DNA of 64,000 bases from Herpetosiphon llansteffanensis. Its GTDB lineage: Bacteria; Chloroflexota; Chloroflexia; Chloroflexales; Herpetosiphonaceae. The stretch is taken from the NCBI RefSeq assembly GCF_003205875.1, contig NZ_PUBZ01000079.1, forward strand, positions 51,909 through 115,908, in the 5' to 3' direction. Positions within the stretch are counted from its first letter, which is position 1. Each line of letters opens with the position of its first letter. A model generated the notes under the pieces. It worked only from the letters and a program-made list of their open reading frames with translations, was not told the origin of the DNA and ran no database searches. Below, piece by piece: positions 51,584 to 60,940 of this stretch. Made by a program: the position numbers and the translations under genes.

Positions 51584-52798
51584 ATGCTCAAAACACTCTA
51601 CATAACCTACGATGGCTTGCTCGACCCACTGGGCCAAACGCAGATTTTGCCTTATTTAGAGGGCTTGGCTGCGCAACACGGCCATCAATTTGTGATCCTC
51701 TCGTTTGAAAAAGCTGCGCGTTGGGCCGACGTTGCACGCCGCCAAGCTTTGATTGAGCGTTTGCAACGCCATAATTTTGTGTGGCTGCCATTGCGCTATC
51801 ATCAACGGCCAACCTTGCCCGCAACCTTGTATGATTTAATCCTTGGGCTGTGGAAGGCAACCGTCGCTGTGCAACGCCACCAAATTCAAGCCTTGCACAT
51901 TCGCTCGACCGTGCCGCTGACGCTAGGGTTGTTGCTCAAACGCTGGTTTAAGCTGCCCTTGCTCTTCGATTTGCGTGGCTTTTGGGCCGATGAACGGGCC
52001 GATTTGGGCATGCCACGCACTGGTTTGCTCTATCGCTTGCTCAAAAAGCTCGAACAAACTGGCCTCAACCAATCTGAACAGCTGGTGACCTTGACCAAGC
52101 AAAGTTTGCGCTATTTGGTCGAGCATAGCCAGAATTCACAGATTGCCGAGAAAACTACAGTTATTCCATGCTCCGCCAATTTGCAACGCTGGCAACGCGA
52201 CGAACAAGCGCGCACGCGGATTCGCCAGGAATTGGGCTGGCAAACAAAGCAGATTGTGGTTTATAGTGGCTCGCTTGGTGGCGGCTATCGTAGCGCTGAT
52301 CTGGCCGAATGTTTTGCCACATGGCTGCAAAGCGAGCCAGATTTGCGCTGGCTGGTACTTTCCAACCAAGATCCGCAACCGTTGATTACAGCCTTACACG
52401 ATTTGAATGTGCCCGCAGAATCTTATACAATCCGCAGTGTGGCGAGCAACGATGTGGCGCAATGGCTGAGCATCGCCGATGTTGCCATCTCGTTAATTAC
52501 GCCGAGCTATGCCAAAATTGCCTCGTCGCCAACCAAATTTGGCGAATATTTGGCTTGTGGCTTGCCGATTTTTAGCAATGCTGGGATTGGCGATAGCGAG
52601 CAATTATTTGACCAAGGCGTGGCGATTGAGATTGCTGATTTTAATCGCGCAGCTTATCAAGCGGCGTGGCAAAGCTACCAAGCCCTGCGCCAACAGCCTG
52701 ATCTTGCCCAACGCTGCCGCGATGTGGCCGCCAGTGAGTTTGATTTGGCGCGCGCAATCGAACGTTATGCCGCCTGTTATCGTGAGTTAGAACGATGA
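51584..52798 (+). CDS. Glycosyltransferase (GT4-like)
   Basis: 404 residues, GT-B fold. The N terminus LYITYDGLLDPLGQTQILPYL is typical of a group of GT4 enzymes for surface glycans. The C-terminal donor-site region holds IADVAISLITPSYAKIASSPTKFGEYLACGLPIFSN, the E-x7-E-like motif of GT4. It would move a sugar from an NDP- or lipid-linked donor to a growing glycan. First gene of a four-gene unit with overlaps. No Shine-Dalgarno is visible, since repeat sequence abuts the ATG. A longer start at 51518 lies inside a repeat and is rejected. Confidence 0.85.
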   Translation: MLKTLYITYDGLLDPLGQTQILPYLEGLAAQHGHQFVILSFEKAARWADVARRQALIERLQRHNFVWLPLRYHQRPTLPATLYDLILGLWKATVAVQRHQIQALHIRSTVPLTLGLLLKRWFKLPLLFDLRGFWADERADLGMPRTGLLYRLLKKLEQTGLNQSEQLVTLTKQSLRYLVEHSQNSQIAEKTTVIPCSANLQRWQRDEQARTRIRQELGWQTKQIVVYSGSLGGGYRSADLAECFATWLQSEPDLRWLVLSNQDPQPLITALHDLNVPAESYTIRSVASNDVAQWLSIADVAISLITPSYAKIASSPTKFGEYLACGLPIFSNAGIGDSEQLFDQGVAIEIADFNRAAYQAAWQSYQALRQQPDLAQRCRDVAASEFDLARAIERYAACYRELER

Positions 52799-53910
52799 AC
52801 CAAGCGCACACTGTGCTCTGCCTGACAGCCTATCAACCAATGCTGACTGCCAGTGTGCGCTATCGAATTATGCCCTATGCACCAGCGCTCGCCGCCGCAG
52901 GCATTCAATTGCGCTATCTGCCATTCGCCACGCCACGGCTGCAACGCTTGCTCTATCAACCCAAACGTTACCCCCAGAAAATTGCGGCTATGCTTGGCTC
53001 GTTGGTTCAATGGCTGGCCAAATTGCCACGCCAGCCAGCAGCAGTGATTGTGCAACGCGAGGCGGCATTAATTGGCGCTCCAATAATTGAACGTTGGTTT
53101 AGTCGGCGCGTGCCGGTTATTTTCGATTTTGATGATGCAATTTTTCTGCCAACCGACCCCAAACGCAGCATCAATGGCTGGCTGAGCCGTTTGGCGCGCC
53201 CAACCAACAAAACCGATCAATTACTGCGTTTGAGCCGCATGGTTTGGGCTGGCAATAGCTATTTGGCCGATTATGCCCGCCGTTTCAATCAGCATGTGCA
53301 TATCATACCCACCGTGGTTGATTGCCAACAGTCTCAGCCACGACCTGCGCCAAATTCCCAAATTTGTACGCTTGGCTGGATTGGTAGCCACTCGACCGCT
53401 CGTTATTTGGAGCAGCTGCGACCAGTATTGAGCCAGCTTGCAGAGCGCTATCGCTTTCGTTTGCTGGTGGTTGGGGCGGCGCAACCGTTCGAAATTGCAG
53501 GCGTTGAATGCCTGAACCTCGATTGGCAGCAAGCGCGCGAATGGCACGATTTTCAGCAAATTGACCTTGGTTTGTACCCAATTGAAGCAGATTTATGGGC
53601 TGAAGGCAAATGTGGCCTCAAAGCAATTCAATATGGCGCAGCAGCAATTCCCAGCGTGTGCAGCGCGGTTGGGGTCAATCAACACATTATCGAGCATGGT
53701 CAGACCGGATTTTTGGCCAACAACGCTGCGGAATGGGCTGAATATTTGGCCCGTTTGCTCGAAAATACTCAATTGCGCCAGCGAATGGGTCAGGCAGCAC
53801 GCCAAAAAATCGAGGCCGAATACAGCGTGCAACGCTATCAAACCAACATTGTGGCAACACTCAAGGAATGTTTATGTGTGGAATCTGCGGCATCGTCAGC
53901 ACAAGCTTAA
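52795..53910 (+). CDS. Glycosyltransferase, GT-B fold
   Basis: 371 residues. Overlaps the preceding gene by ATGA. The C-terminal half has the GT4-type donor site: GWIGSHSTARYLEQL, FRLLVVGAAQPF, then DIGLYP-like DLGLYPIEADLWAEGKCG and KAIQYGAAAIPSVCSAVG. The N-terminal half (VIFDFDDAIFLPTDPKR) resembles the acceptor domain of bacterial surface-glycan transferases. The linkage formed is unknown. Its 3' end overlaps the asparagine synthetase start by 37 bases. Confidence 0.82.
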   Translation: MNQAHTVLCLTAYQPMLTASVRYRIMPYAPALAAAGIQLRYLPFATPRLQRLLYQPKRYPQKIAAMLGSLVQWLAKLPRQPAAVIVQREAALIGAPIIERWFSRRVPVIFDFDDAIFLPTDPKRSINGWLSRLARPTNKTDQLLRLSRMVWAGNSYLADYARRFNQHVHIIPTVVDCQQSQPRPAPNSQICTLGWIGSHSTARYLEQLRPVLSQLAERYRFRLLVVGAAQPFEIAGVECLNLDWQQAREWHDFQQIDLGLYPIEADLWAEGKCGLKAIQYGAAAIPSVCSAVGVNQHIIEHGQTGFLANNAAEWAEYLARLLENTQLRQRMGQAARQKIEAEYSVQRYQTNIVATLKECLCVESAASSAQA

Positions 53911-55763
53911 TCGAGCCAAACACGGTTCAGGCAATGAATCAACAATTAGTTCATCGCGGGCCGGATGGCGCTGGCAGCTGGCAAACAACGACCTGCCAAC
54001 TTGGTCATCGGCGCTTAGCAATTATCGATTTGGCGACTGGCGATCAGCCATTGAGCAGCCCTGATGGCGCTTGGCAATTGGTGTTCAATGGCGAAATTTA
54101 TAATTTTCGGGCTTTGCGCCAGCAACTGCACGCGCTTGGGCAGCAATTTCGCACCAACAGCGATACTGAAGTCTTGCTTGCGGCCTTGATCGAATGGGGT
54201 GAACAGGCCTTGCCACGACTTGAAGGCATGTTTGCCTTTGCAGCTTGGCATGCGCCAAGTCAGCGTTTGTGGCTGGCCCGCGATCGCTTGGGCAAAAAAC
54301 CGCTCTACTACAGCCAAACCAGCAATGGCTTGGTGTTTGGCTCGGAAATCAAAGCACTGTTGGCGTATCCTGAGCTTGAGCGCAGCCTGAATCCACAAGC
54401 GCTCTCGGCCTATTTAACCTATGGCTATGTGCCGAATCCGGCGACATGGTATGCTCAGATTCAGCAACTTGCGCCTGGCCATGCCTTAGTTTGGCAAGCT
54501 GGCAGCATTCGCGAATGGCCTTGGTGGCAGGCGCGCCAATTTGCCCAACAACCACGGCTCAGGATTTCAGCGAAAGCTGCGATTGCACAAACGCGCCAGT
54601 TGGTTAGGGCCGCCGTTGAAAAACGCCTCATCAGCGATGTGCCATTGGGCGCGTTTCTGAGTGGCGGCTTAGATTCGAGTATCGTTGTGGCCGAAGCGCA
54701 AGCATTGCTCGGCCAGCAATTGCAAACCTTCAGCATTGGCTTTGCTGGCGGCGGTTGGTACGACGAAAGCGCCTATGCTGAGTTGGTTGCCAAACAGCTT
54801 GGGACCAAGCATCATTGCTTTATGGTCGAGCCTGATGCAATTGCTGAATTGCCGCATTTGCTGAAGCATTACGATGAGCCATTTCTTGATTCGTCGGCCT
54901 TGCCTATGGCCTTGCTGAGCCAAATGACCCGCGAACATTGCACGGTGGCCTTATCGGGCGATGGAGGTGACGAGGTGTTTGCAGGTTACGAGCGTTTTGG
55001 CGCTGGCCTCTGGACGCAGCGCTACCACCAATTGCCCCAGCCGCTACGCCGCCTGCTTGAACAAACAATCGCTGCGCTGCCCGAAACGAAAGCCAACCAG
55101 CGTTTGGCCCGCATCAAACGGGTGTTGGCAAAAATAAAATTGCCATTGGCCCAAGGCTTTCCGCGCTGGCTGATGGCCTTTACGCCAGAAGAATTGGCTG
55201 CTTGGGGGGTAGCCGAACTTCAACCAAGCGCCGCCGAACGTTATCGCCAAGCCACAGCTGGCATTAGCGATCCATTGGCGCAGTTGTTGTGTTATAACCT
55301 TGGTAGCTATTTGCCCGATGATCTATTGGTGAAGGCCGATCGCATGAGCATGGCCTATGGCTTGGAAGTACGCTCGCCATTTTTAGATCAGCACTTGGTT
55401 GAATGGGCTTTGCAATTGCCAGCTCATCTGCTTTGGCGCGGCGGGCGCGGCAAATGGCTGTTGCGCCAAGCCTACGCTGAGCGCTTGCCCAAAATAATTC
55501 TTGAGCGGCCCAAACATGGCTTTGGCGTGCCGCTTGATGCTTGGTTTCGCCAACAACTCAAGCCTATGCTGCACGATTATTTGCTGGCTGATACGAGTAA
55601 ACTTCAGCAATGGCTGGCCAAGCCCAAGCTTGAACAGCTGTGTAAAGCCCATTGGGCTGGTACAATCAACGCAGGACATCAACTCTGGACATTTCTCAGT
55701 TTAGAACTATGGCTGCAAACTCATCACCAAATGAGGCCAGATGCACACAATTATGTGGATTAA
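53874..55763 (+). CDS. asnB: Asparagine synthase (glutamine-hydrolysing)
   Basis: 629 residues. Class II amidotransferase domain at 1-210: the N-terminal nucleophile is Cys2 (MCGICG), exposed after Met removal, so the ATG at 53874 with AAGGAA upstream must be used, not the ATG at 53868. HRGPDGAG, GHRRLAIIDL and NGEIYNFRALR follow. Synthetase domain: ATP pyrophosphatase loop LSGGLDSSIVV, then ALSGDGGDEVFAGYER. In glycan clusters such enzymes often amidate a uronic acid or sugar instead of making asparagine, which may apply here. It overlaps both neighbours. Confidence 0.9.
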   Translation: MCGICGIVSTSLIEPNTVQAMNQQLVHRGPDGAGSWQTTTCQLGHRRLAIIDLATGDQPLSSPDGAWQLVFNGEIYNFRALRQQLHALGQQFRTNSDTEVLLAALIEWGEQALPRLEGMFAFAAWHAPSQRLWLARDRLGKKPLYYSQTSNGLVFGSEIKALLAYPELERSLNPQALSAYLTYGYVPNPATWYAQIQQLAPGHALVWQAGSIREWPWWQARQFAQQPRLRISAKAAIAQTRQLVRAAVEKRLISDVPLGAFLSGGLDSSIVVAEAQALLGQQLQTFSIGFAGGGWYDESAYAELVAKQLGTKHHCFMVEPDAIAELPHLLKHYDEPFLDSSALPMALLSQMTREHCTVALSGDGGDEVFAGYERFGAGLWTQRYHQLPQPLRRLLEQTIAALPETKANQRLARIKRVLAKIKLPLAQGFPRWLMAFTPEELAAWGVAELQPSAAERYRQATAGISDPLAQLLCYNLGSYLPDDLLVKADRMSMAYGLEVRSPFLDQHLVEWALQLPAHLLWRGGRGKWLLRQAYAERLPKIILERPKHGFGVPLDAWFRQQLKPMLHDYLLADTSKLQQWLAKPKLEQLCKAHWAGTINAGHQLWTFLSLELWLQTHHQMRPDAHNYVD

Positions 55764-57111
55764 AGATCATCGTTGGCTTAGCTCTTTGTTGGTTGCCTGC
55801 CTTTGCTTTGGCGTAGGCGGGGTGGCGGGTTTAATGCCGCTACGTTATTTGGCTGGGATGGCATTTTGCCTTGGCCTAACCGCACTGGCTTATGGCTGGG
55901 TTTGGCTGATTAGTAAGCCAGACGAGTTGCGCAGCATGCTTGTGTTGTGTTTTGCAGCGATGGGCTTGCGTTGGGGAGCCAGTTTTGCGCTAGAGTTTCT
56001 CTGGCCGAGTTTTGAATCGCTGAGTGATGGCGCGGCGTATGGCCCGCACGCTATGGCAATTGCCCAAGCATGGCGACTTAATTATTTTGCCAGCTACGAA
56101 GCGGTGGTGGCCACTCCAGTTGGCGCGCCAGGCTATGTTTATTTTTCGGCAGTGCTTTTTTGGCTGTTCGAGCCAAATACCTTGCTGGTGAAATTGGCTA
56201 ATGGCTTATTTGCAGGCATGGCGGCGGTCTACACGGCCAAATTAGGCAACCACTTTTTCGACCAGCGGGTTGGGCGTTTTGCCGCAATTTGGATGCTCCT
56301 TATGCCCTCGCTGGTGCTCTGGACTTCGCAAAACCTCAAAGATAGCGCGGTGGTGCTGCTTTCGGTCTGGATTTTGTATGTCGCTAGCCAAGGTTTGCGC
56401 TCATCGCTCTGGCAAATTCCGTTATTGGTGGTGCTGATTGGGGCTTTGATGAGCGTGCGCCGCGAAACCTCGATTGGCATTGGTTTAATGATCGCCTTGA
56501 CAATTGGTTTTCAGCAAACCCGCCATTGGCTAACCCGCTTGAGCCTCAGCGCCGTGACGATTGTGGCTTTGGGCTTGGTGCTTTCGGGCAGTGGCTATGG
56601 CTTTTTGGGCAGCAACTATCTGCAAGAGCGGCTTTCGCTCAGTGCAATTGCCGAAAAGCGCGAGGCCAACTCGACAGGCACTGGCACAATTGAAAATACG
56701 ATTGATACGACTACGCCGCTAGGCTTTGCCCGCTATTTGCCAATTGCCTTGATTAATTTTTGGCTGCGTCCGTGGCCGTGGGAAGCGACCAAAAGCACTG
56801 CCCAGTTGCTAACAATTCCTGAAGCGGCGCTGCTGTGGTATCCGCTGTGGATTTTGGCGATGCTTGGAATGCTGTTGGCGTGGCGTAGCCGTTGGCGCGA
56901 AACGATGTTGCTGTGGCTCTATTTGTTGGCTGGCAGTGCTGCCGCCGCGCCGCAATATGGCAATTTTGGCACAGCCTACCGCCATCGGGTGCAATTGTGG
57001 CCAATCTTCTTTTTGTTTGCTGGCTATTGTTGGTATCGTTGGCGCGATGCACGAGTGGAGCAGCGCCAAGCAAGAACTGTTTATGGTCCAAGCATCGAGC
57101 AAAGAACATAG
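55741..57111 (+). CDS. Multi-pass membrane protein, GT-C-like glycosyltransferase
   Basis: 456 residues with about ten to twelve hydrophobic helices and a short soluble tail. Between helices 2 and 4 lie a charged loop SLSDGAAYGPHAMAIAQAW and YEAVVATPVGAPGYVYFSAVLF, the latter like the luminal loops of PMT/ArnT-type polyprenol-linked sugar transferases. No DxD is seen at the usual place, so the catalytic role is inferred from the context of a glycan operon. It overlaps the end of asnB by 23 bases. An ATG at 55753 is an alternative start. Confidence 0.75.
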   Translation: MHTIMWIKDHRWLSSLLVACLCFGVGGVAGLMPLRYLAGMAFCLGLTALAYGWVWLISKPDELRSMLVLCFAAMGLRWGASFALEFLWPSFESLSDGAAYGPHAMAIAQAWRLNYFASYEAVVATPVGAPGYVYFSAVLFWLFEPNTLLVKLANGLFAGMAAVYTAKLGNHFFDQRVGRFAAIWMLLMPSLVLWTSQNLKDSAVVLLSVWILYVASQGLRSSLWQIPLLVVLIGALMSVRRETSIGIGLMIALTIGFQQTRHWLTRLSLSAVTIVALGLVLSGSGYGFLGSNYLQERLSLSAIAEKREANSTGTGTIENTIDTTTPLGFARYLPIALINFWLRPWPWEATKSTAQLLTIPEAALLWYPLWILAMLGMLLAWRSRWRETMLLWLYLLAGSAAAAPQYGNFGTAYRHRVQLWPIFFLFAGYCWYRWRDARVEQRQARTVYGPSIEQRT

Positions 57112-57871
57112 ATTAGAGAGGTCGGGGATCGGGGATTGAGGGCTAGAATAACCGGAACCGCGAAGATGAGTCACTAGGCTATAGGCTTTTGGTTAGCGGA
57201 AAATTGTTTGGTAATGATCATGAATTCCTAACCGAAACCGCGAAGAACACGAAGAACGCGAAGATGGGCTATGGGCTTTTGGCTAGCAGAAGTTTGTTGG
57301 GTATTCCAATGATCTGAGATTTTAGAGCCAAAAGCCTTTTCTTAGCCACAGATTGTCACAGATTGTCACAGATTAGCCCAGATTATTGTTTTCATTCCCT
57401 ATAGCCCATAGCTGTACTGGTTCATCACGTTAACCACGGTCTAATCCCCTCACCCCAACCCCTCTCCCACACACGGGAGAGGGGCTTTCACCGCGTGGTT
57501 CTCCGCCAATTCCTTGATGAAAACGATCGGCTCCCCTCGCCTGCGTCCAGTGGGAGAGGGGTTGGGGTGAGGGCATGCGCGTGGTTGTTAACCCAATGAG
57601 CCAGTACACATAGCCCATCGCCAAGAGCCATTTTTTTGCCACGAATTCCACGAATTCCACGAATTAATGTTTCGATAGCCTATAGCCTAATGCCCATAGC
57701 CCATAGCCCATAGCCTGATCCCCAATCCCTGACCCCTAAAATCTCCTGATCGTTTGACACTCCGAATTGGCTATGCTATATCTTTGAGAGAACATAATCG
57801 ATGGTATCATAGCGAGCAGCTGTTCAATCGGAACGGTCTGTTTGTTAGCGCGTACAAAGGAACCGAGGCCT
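57112..57871. repeat. Phrase repeats, a complete MITE-like element (type A) and the ctaB promoter
   Basis: 57112-57400 carries GATCGGGGATTGAGGG, ACCGCGAAGAACACGAAG and CACAGATTGTCACAGATTG units. 57413-57608 is a full element: left TGTACTGGTTCATCACGTT, right end ATGAGCCAGTACA, with about 22-base TIRs. 57625-57740 has ACGAATTCCACGAATTCC and CCATAGCCCATAGCC units. 57750-57871 is unique. Confidence 0.8.
57754..57782 (+). promoter_or_regulatory. Promoter of the haem O synthase gene
   Basis: TTGACA (57754-57759), 17-base spacer, TATATC (57777-57782), about 90 bases before the ATG. Confidence 0.65.
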
Positions 57872-59203
57872 ATGCCGGCTCTTGCCACCCCTGAACAAAA
57901 AAATGAGGTCAGTGCAGCAATCAGTGAACGCTTGCCTGCAAAGCCTCGCGATTCGTTTCGTCCGACCGCAGCCTTGACGGCGGTTTTTAGTGCTTTAACA
58001 ACCGTCAATAGCCTATGGTGGGTTTTGAGTCCACAGCATACGCTGGCTCCGGTCTTATTTGGTTGGTTGTTGGTCTGTGGCTTGTTGGGTTTGATCTCGG
58101 TGGTCGGCTCAGTGCGAGCTGAACATCGGCCAATTCAATGGCTCACTTGGCTGGCTCAGCCCTTGGGCATTGCCGTGATTGCCTTGGTCAATACGACCTA
58201 CGCCGATTGGGTTGGTTGGGCCAATTTGGCTTGTGCCGTGGCAACCACAATCGTCACTGGCTTAATTACGTATTTGGCCTATCACAGCGAAATCAGCACG
58301 CCCAAAAATCAAACCAACAGCAAATTGGCCGATTTTCGGGTATTGATGAAGTTTCGGATTATTTCGCTGCTCTTGCTGACCACCCTCATTCCCATGTATT
58401 TGGCGAATGGCGGCGAGTGGCCTAAATTTTATATTGTGGTTTTGACCTTGCTTGGTGGCACCTTGGCCGCAGGCGGGGCCAACGCCATCAATATGTTCTA
58501 CGATCGCGATATTGATGCAGTAATGAGCCGCACCAAAAAACGCCCCTTGCCGAATAATCGCTTGACCCAATGGGAAGTGTTGGGATTTGGCCTGACGCTC
58601 AGCGTGTTATCGTTCTTGGTGCTCTTGCCGGTTAATTTGTTAACTGCGATTTTGGCAGTGAGCGGCATTTTCTACTATGTGGTGATTTACACCATGTGGC
58701 TGAAGCGCACGACGGTGCAAAATATTGTGATTGGCGGCGCTGCTGGCGCAATTCCACCAATGGTTGGTTGGGCTGCTGGCACCGATATTAACTTGTTTGT
58801 GGATAGCCCAATTAAGTGGCTGCCCGCAGTGTTTCTGTTTGCAATCGTCTTCTACTGGACCCCACCGCACTTCTGGGCCTTGGCAATTATTCGGCGCGAA
58901 GATTATGCCAAAGCTGGCGTGCCAATGTTGCCAGTCGTCAAGGGCGAGGCCGAAACCCGTCGCCAAATTGTGCTCTATTCGTTCATTATGATTGCGCTTT
59001 CGTTTATGTTGGTTTCCTTGCAGGTGGTTGGCTTGTTGTACCTTGGCTTGGCCATGGTGCTGGGCGCAATTTTCTTGTATTACGCCGCCAATATGATGCG
59101 TGATCACTCGCATGCCGCCGCTTGGAAGCTTTATCGCTATTCGTTGCTCTATCTGGCGCTCTTGTTTGTGGCTATGGGCATCGACCGCGCCTTGCTTGGC
59201 TAA
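57872..59203 (+). CDS. ctaB: Protohaem IX farnesyltransferase (haem O synthase)
   Basis: 443 residues. The last 300 are the UbiA-type enzyme: first Asp-rich site NMFYDRDIDAVMSRTKKRPLP and second region HFWALAIIRREDYAKAGVPMLP, with nine membrane helices. It attaches a farnesyl group to haem b for cytochrome oxidase. The N-terminal 140 residues are extra, with a soluble start and three or so hydrophobic helices; typical CtaB has about 300 residues. The extension may be a fused partial COX15-like or unknown membrane unit. The ATG at 57872 follows AAGGAACCGAGGCCT. Terminated by a perfect hairpin. Confidence 0.9.
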   Translation: MPALATPEQKNEVSAAISERLPAKPRDSFRPTAALTAVFSALTTVNSLWWVLSPQHTLAPVLFGWLLVCGLLGLISVVGSVRAEHRPIQWLTWLAQPLGIAVIALVNTTYADWVGWANLACAVATTIVTGLITYLAYHSEISTPKNQTNSKLADFRVLMKFRIISLLLLTTLIPMYLANGGEWPKFYIVVLTLLGGTLAAGGANAINMFYDRDIDAVMSRTKKRPLPNNRLTQWEVLGFGLTLSVLSFLVLLPVNLLTAILAVSGIFYYVVIYTMWLKRTTVQNIVIGGAAGAIPPMVGWAAGTDINLFVDSPIKWLPAVFLFAIVFYWTPPHFWALAIIRREDYAKAGVPMLPVVKGEAETRRQIVLYSFIMIALSFMLVSLQVVGLLYLGLAMVLGAIFLYYAANMMRDHSHAAAWKLYRYSLLYLALLFVAMGIDRALLG

Positions 59204-59217
59204 GGCTGCATCGAATT

Positions 59218-59253
59218 AACCCGCTTGGCTCGATAAAAGCCAAGCGGGTTTTT
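59218..59253. terminator. Bidirectional terminator after ctaB
   Basis: AACCCGCTTGGCT pairs exactly with AGCCAAGCGGGTT (13 pairs, loop of seven), followed by TTT. It lies between convergent stop codons. Confidence 0.85.
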
Positions 59254-59257
59254 AGTT

Positions 59258-60814
59258 TTAGTTGGGTTTGCGAGCCAGCGGCAGATACACCCTGTGGCTT
59301 GGGCTAAATGGAGCGCCATTATATTCAAATGCGCCAATATCACACGTTCCAGAACGCGTATACCCACGCTGATCAAGCCCAATACAGGTTGCTGGATTGC
59401 CTGCATTGATCGCTGGACTGCCAGCAGGCAAGGCTGCCGTTTTGGTCGCACCACCGTTATTTGCAAGGCCTACAAGGCTTAACTCAGGTGTGCGGATGCC
59501 GCTCGTACAGTTAGTTTCGTTCCAGAAATTAGGATTAGAATTCTTGGGCGGATATTGCATATTATTGCCGCCATCAATCAATGCGTTGGTGCAATGTTGC
59601 ATAATCTTGATGGCCCAATCGGTTGAGTTGTGCGCAAAGAGCGTATTGCGAATGGTGATCGTTTGGCCTACGATTGCGCCGCCGTTGAAACCAGCATGGT
59701 TCTGGGCAAACGTTGCGTTAGTAATATCCACCGCTGCATTATTGTTTACTGCTAAGGCTCCGCCATTGCCCTTGCGCCATTCTTGGCCATCGGGATAACT
59801 GCGCGGATCGGTTGCATCATTGGCATAAAAGGTTGTATTGCGAATCGTTGCAGGGGCATCGACCCACAACCCGCCGCCTTGCCCAATGGCTTTGTTGCCT
59901 TCGAGCGTCGAATTGTTGATAATGAGGCGTTCGTTGCTTACGCCAGCTGCGGCAAAGCCATACCAAATTGCGCCGCCAGTGCCTGACCAATCGGCTGAGG
60001 TGGCATAGGTTACGCTATTATTGGTGAAACTCGAACGCTCAATTGTGGCGGTTTCGTTGCTATACAAGCCAATAAAAATCGCGCCGCCATGATTATTACT
60101 CGTATTGCCCGTATAGCTATTGTTGTGCAACATAATGCCATCGGGGCCGCCATCGGCGGGCGCTCGTGTTCCATCGATGTAGATTGCGCCACCGCCGCCA
60201 CAATCGCCATGCTGATTAATTGCCGTGGTATGCATGGCGCTATTTTGCTCAAAATTGCTATTACTAACAACCAAATTTGTGCGCAAACTATTAATTGCGC
60301 CGCCATTATTAGCCCGATTGTTGATAAACACGCTCTGATCAATTGTTGCCCGACTGCCGCCACCAATGAAGATTGCCCCGCCACCATCGCAGGCCGCACT
60401 ATCTTTCGTCGCTTGATTATTTTCAAAGCGCAGGTTGCTGATCGTAAGCGTGTTCCAAAAGCCAATTTTGAGGCCCGCGCCTTGATCGCTCGTGTGGCCA
60501 TTGCGAATCGTTAAGTTGCGCAGGGTAATGTTGAGGTGATTGGCACTGCGCAGCAAGCGCCGCGTATTCTGGCCATCAAAAATTGCGTTGTTATTGCCAT
60601 TGATTTCGGTATGTTGGTTAAGCACAAGTTCGTTGCTAAATGTAAGCACGGTTGGGCTGCTACAATTGATATTGATGGTGCCGCCAGCGCTAATTGCTGC
60701 ACTAACCGCCGCCGAATTACACTCAACGAGCGGGCTGCTGGCTTGAGAATTGCTCGGCCATAAGCCAGCCACAAGGCTCAGAAGTAACAAAAATCGCCCA
60801 AATAACAACAGCAT
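59258..60814 (-). CDS. Secreted right-handed parallel beta-helix protein
   Basis: 518 residues. Signal peptide (LLLLSLVAGLWPSNSQA). Then many strand-turn units with N-ladders, such as NNRANNGGAINSL, NSNFEQNSA, NTSNNHGGAIFIG, TNNSVTYATSA, NSTLEGNKAIGQGGGLWV and NNAAVDITNATF, typical of polymorphic outer membrane/Pmp-like and pectate-lyase-type beta helices. The C-terminal 80 residues (AINAGNPATCIGLDQRGYTRSGTCDIGAFEY) are a known end of 'choice-of-anchor' secreted repeats. The ATG at 60814 follows AAGGAG. Probably exported and cell-surface; role unknown. Confidence 0.85.
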   Translation of the reverse strand: MLLLFGRFLLLLSLVAGLWPSNSQASSPLVECNSAAVSAAISAGGTININCSSPTVLTFSNELVLNQHTEINGNNNAIFDGQNTRRLLRSANHLNITLRNLTIRNGHTSDQGAGLKIGFWNTLTISNLRFENNQATKDSAACDGGGAIFIGGGSRATIDQSVFINNRANNGGAINSLRTNLVVSNSNFEQNSAMHTTAINQHGDCGGGGAIYIDGTRAPADGGPDGIMLHNNSYTGNTSNNHGGAIFIGLYSNETATIERSSFTNNSVTYATSADWSGTGGAIWYGFAAAGVSNERLIINNSTLEGNKAIGQGGGLWVDAPATIRNTTFYANDATDPRSYPDGQEWRKGNGGALAVNNNAAVDITNATFAQNHAGFNGGAIVGQTITIRNTLFAHNSTDWAIKIMQHCTNALIDGGNNMQYPPKNSNPNFWNETNCTSGIRTPELSLVGLANNGGATKTAALPAGSPAINAGNPATCIGLDQRGYTRSGTCDIGAFEYNGAPFSPSHRVYLPLARKPN

Positions 60815-60940
60815 CGAACACTCCTTAAGAATCAATTAATTCGACAGCTTATGATACTGCACTATTCAAATAGCTGTGCTTTTAGCGCTAACGCCAACAT
60901 TTGGGCAATTTAAATCTATAATGAAGCAAGGAGGAAATTT

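Noticed and set aside
57784..57812. Second promoter (TTGAGA and TATCAT) before ctaB
   Set aside because: The spacer is only about 15 bases and the better promoter at 57754-57782 is close by.
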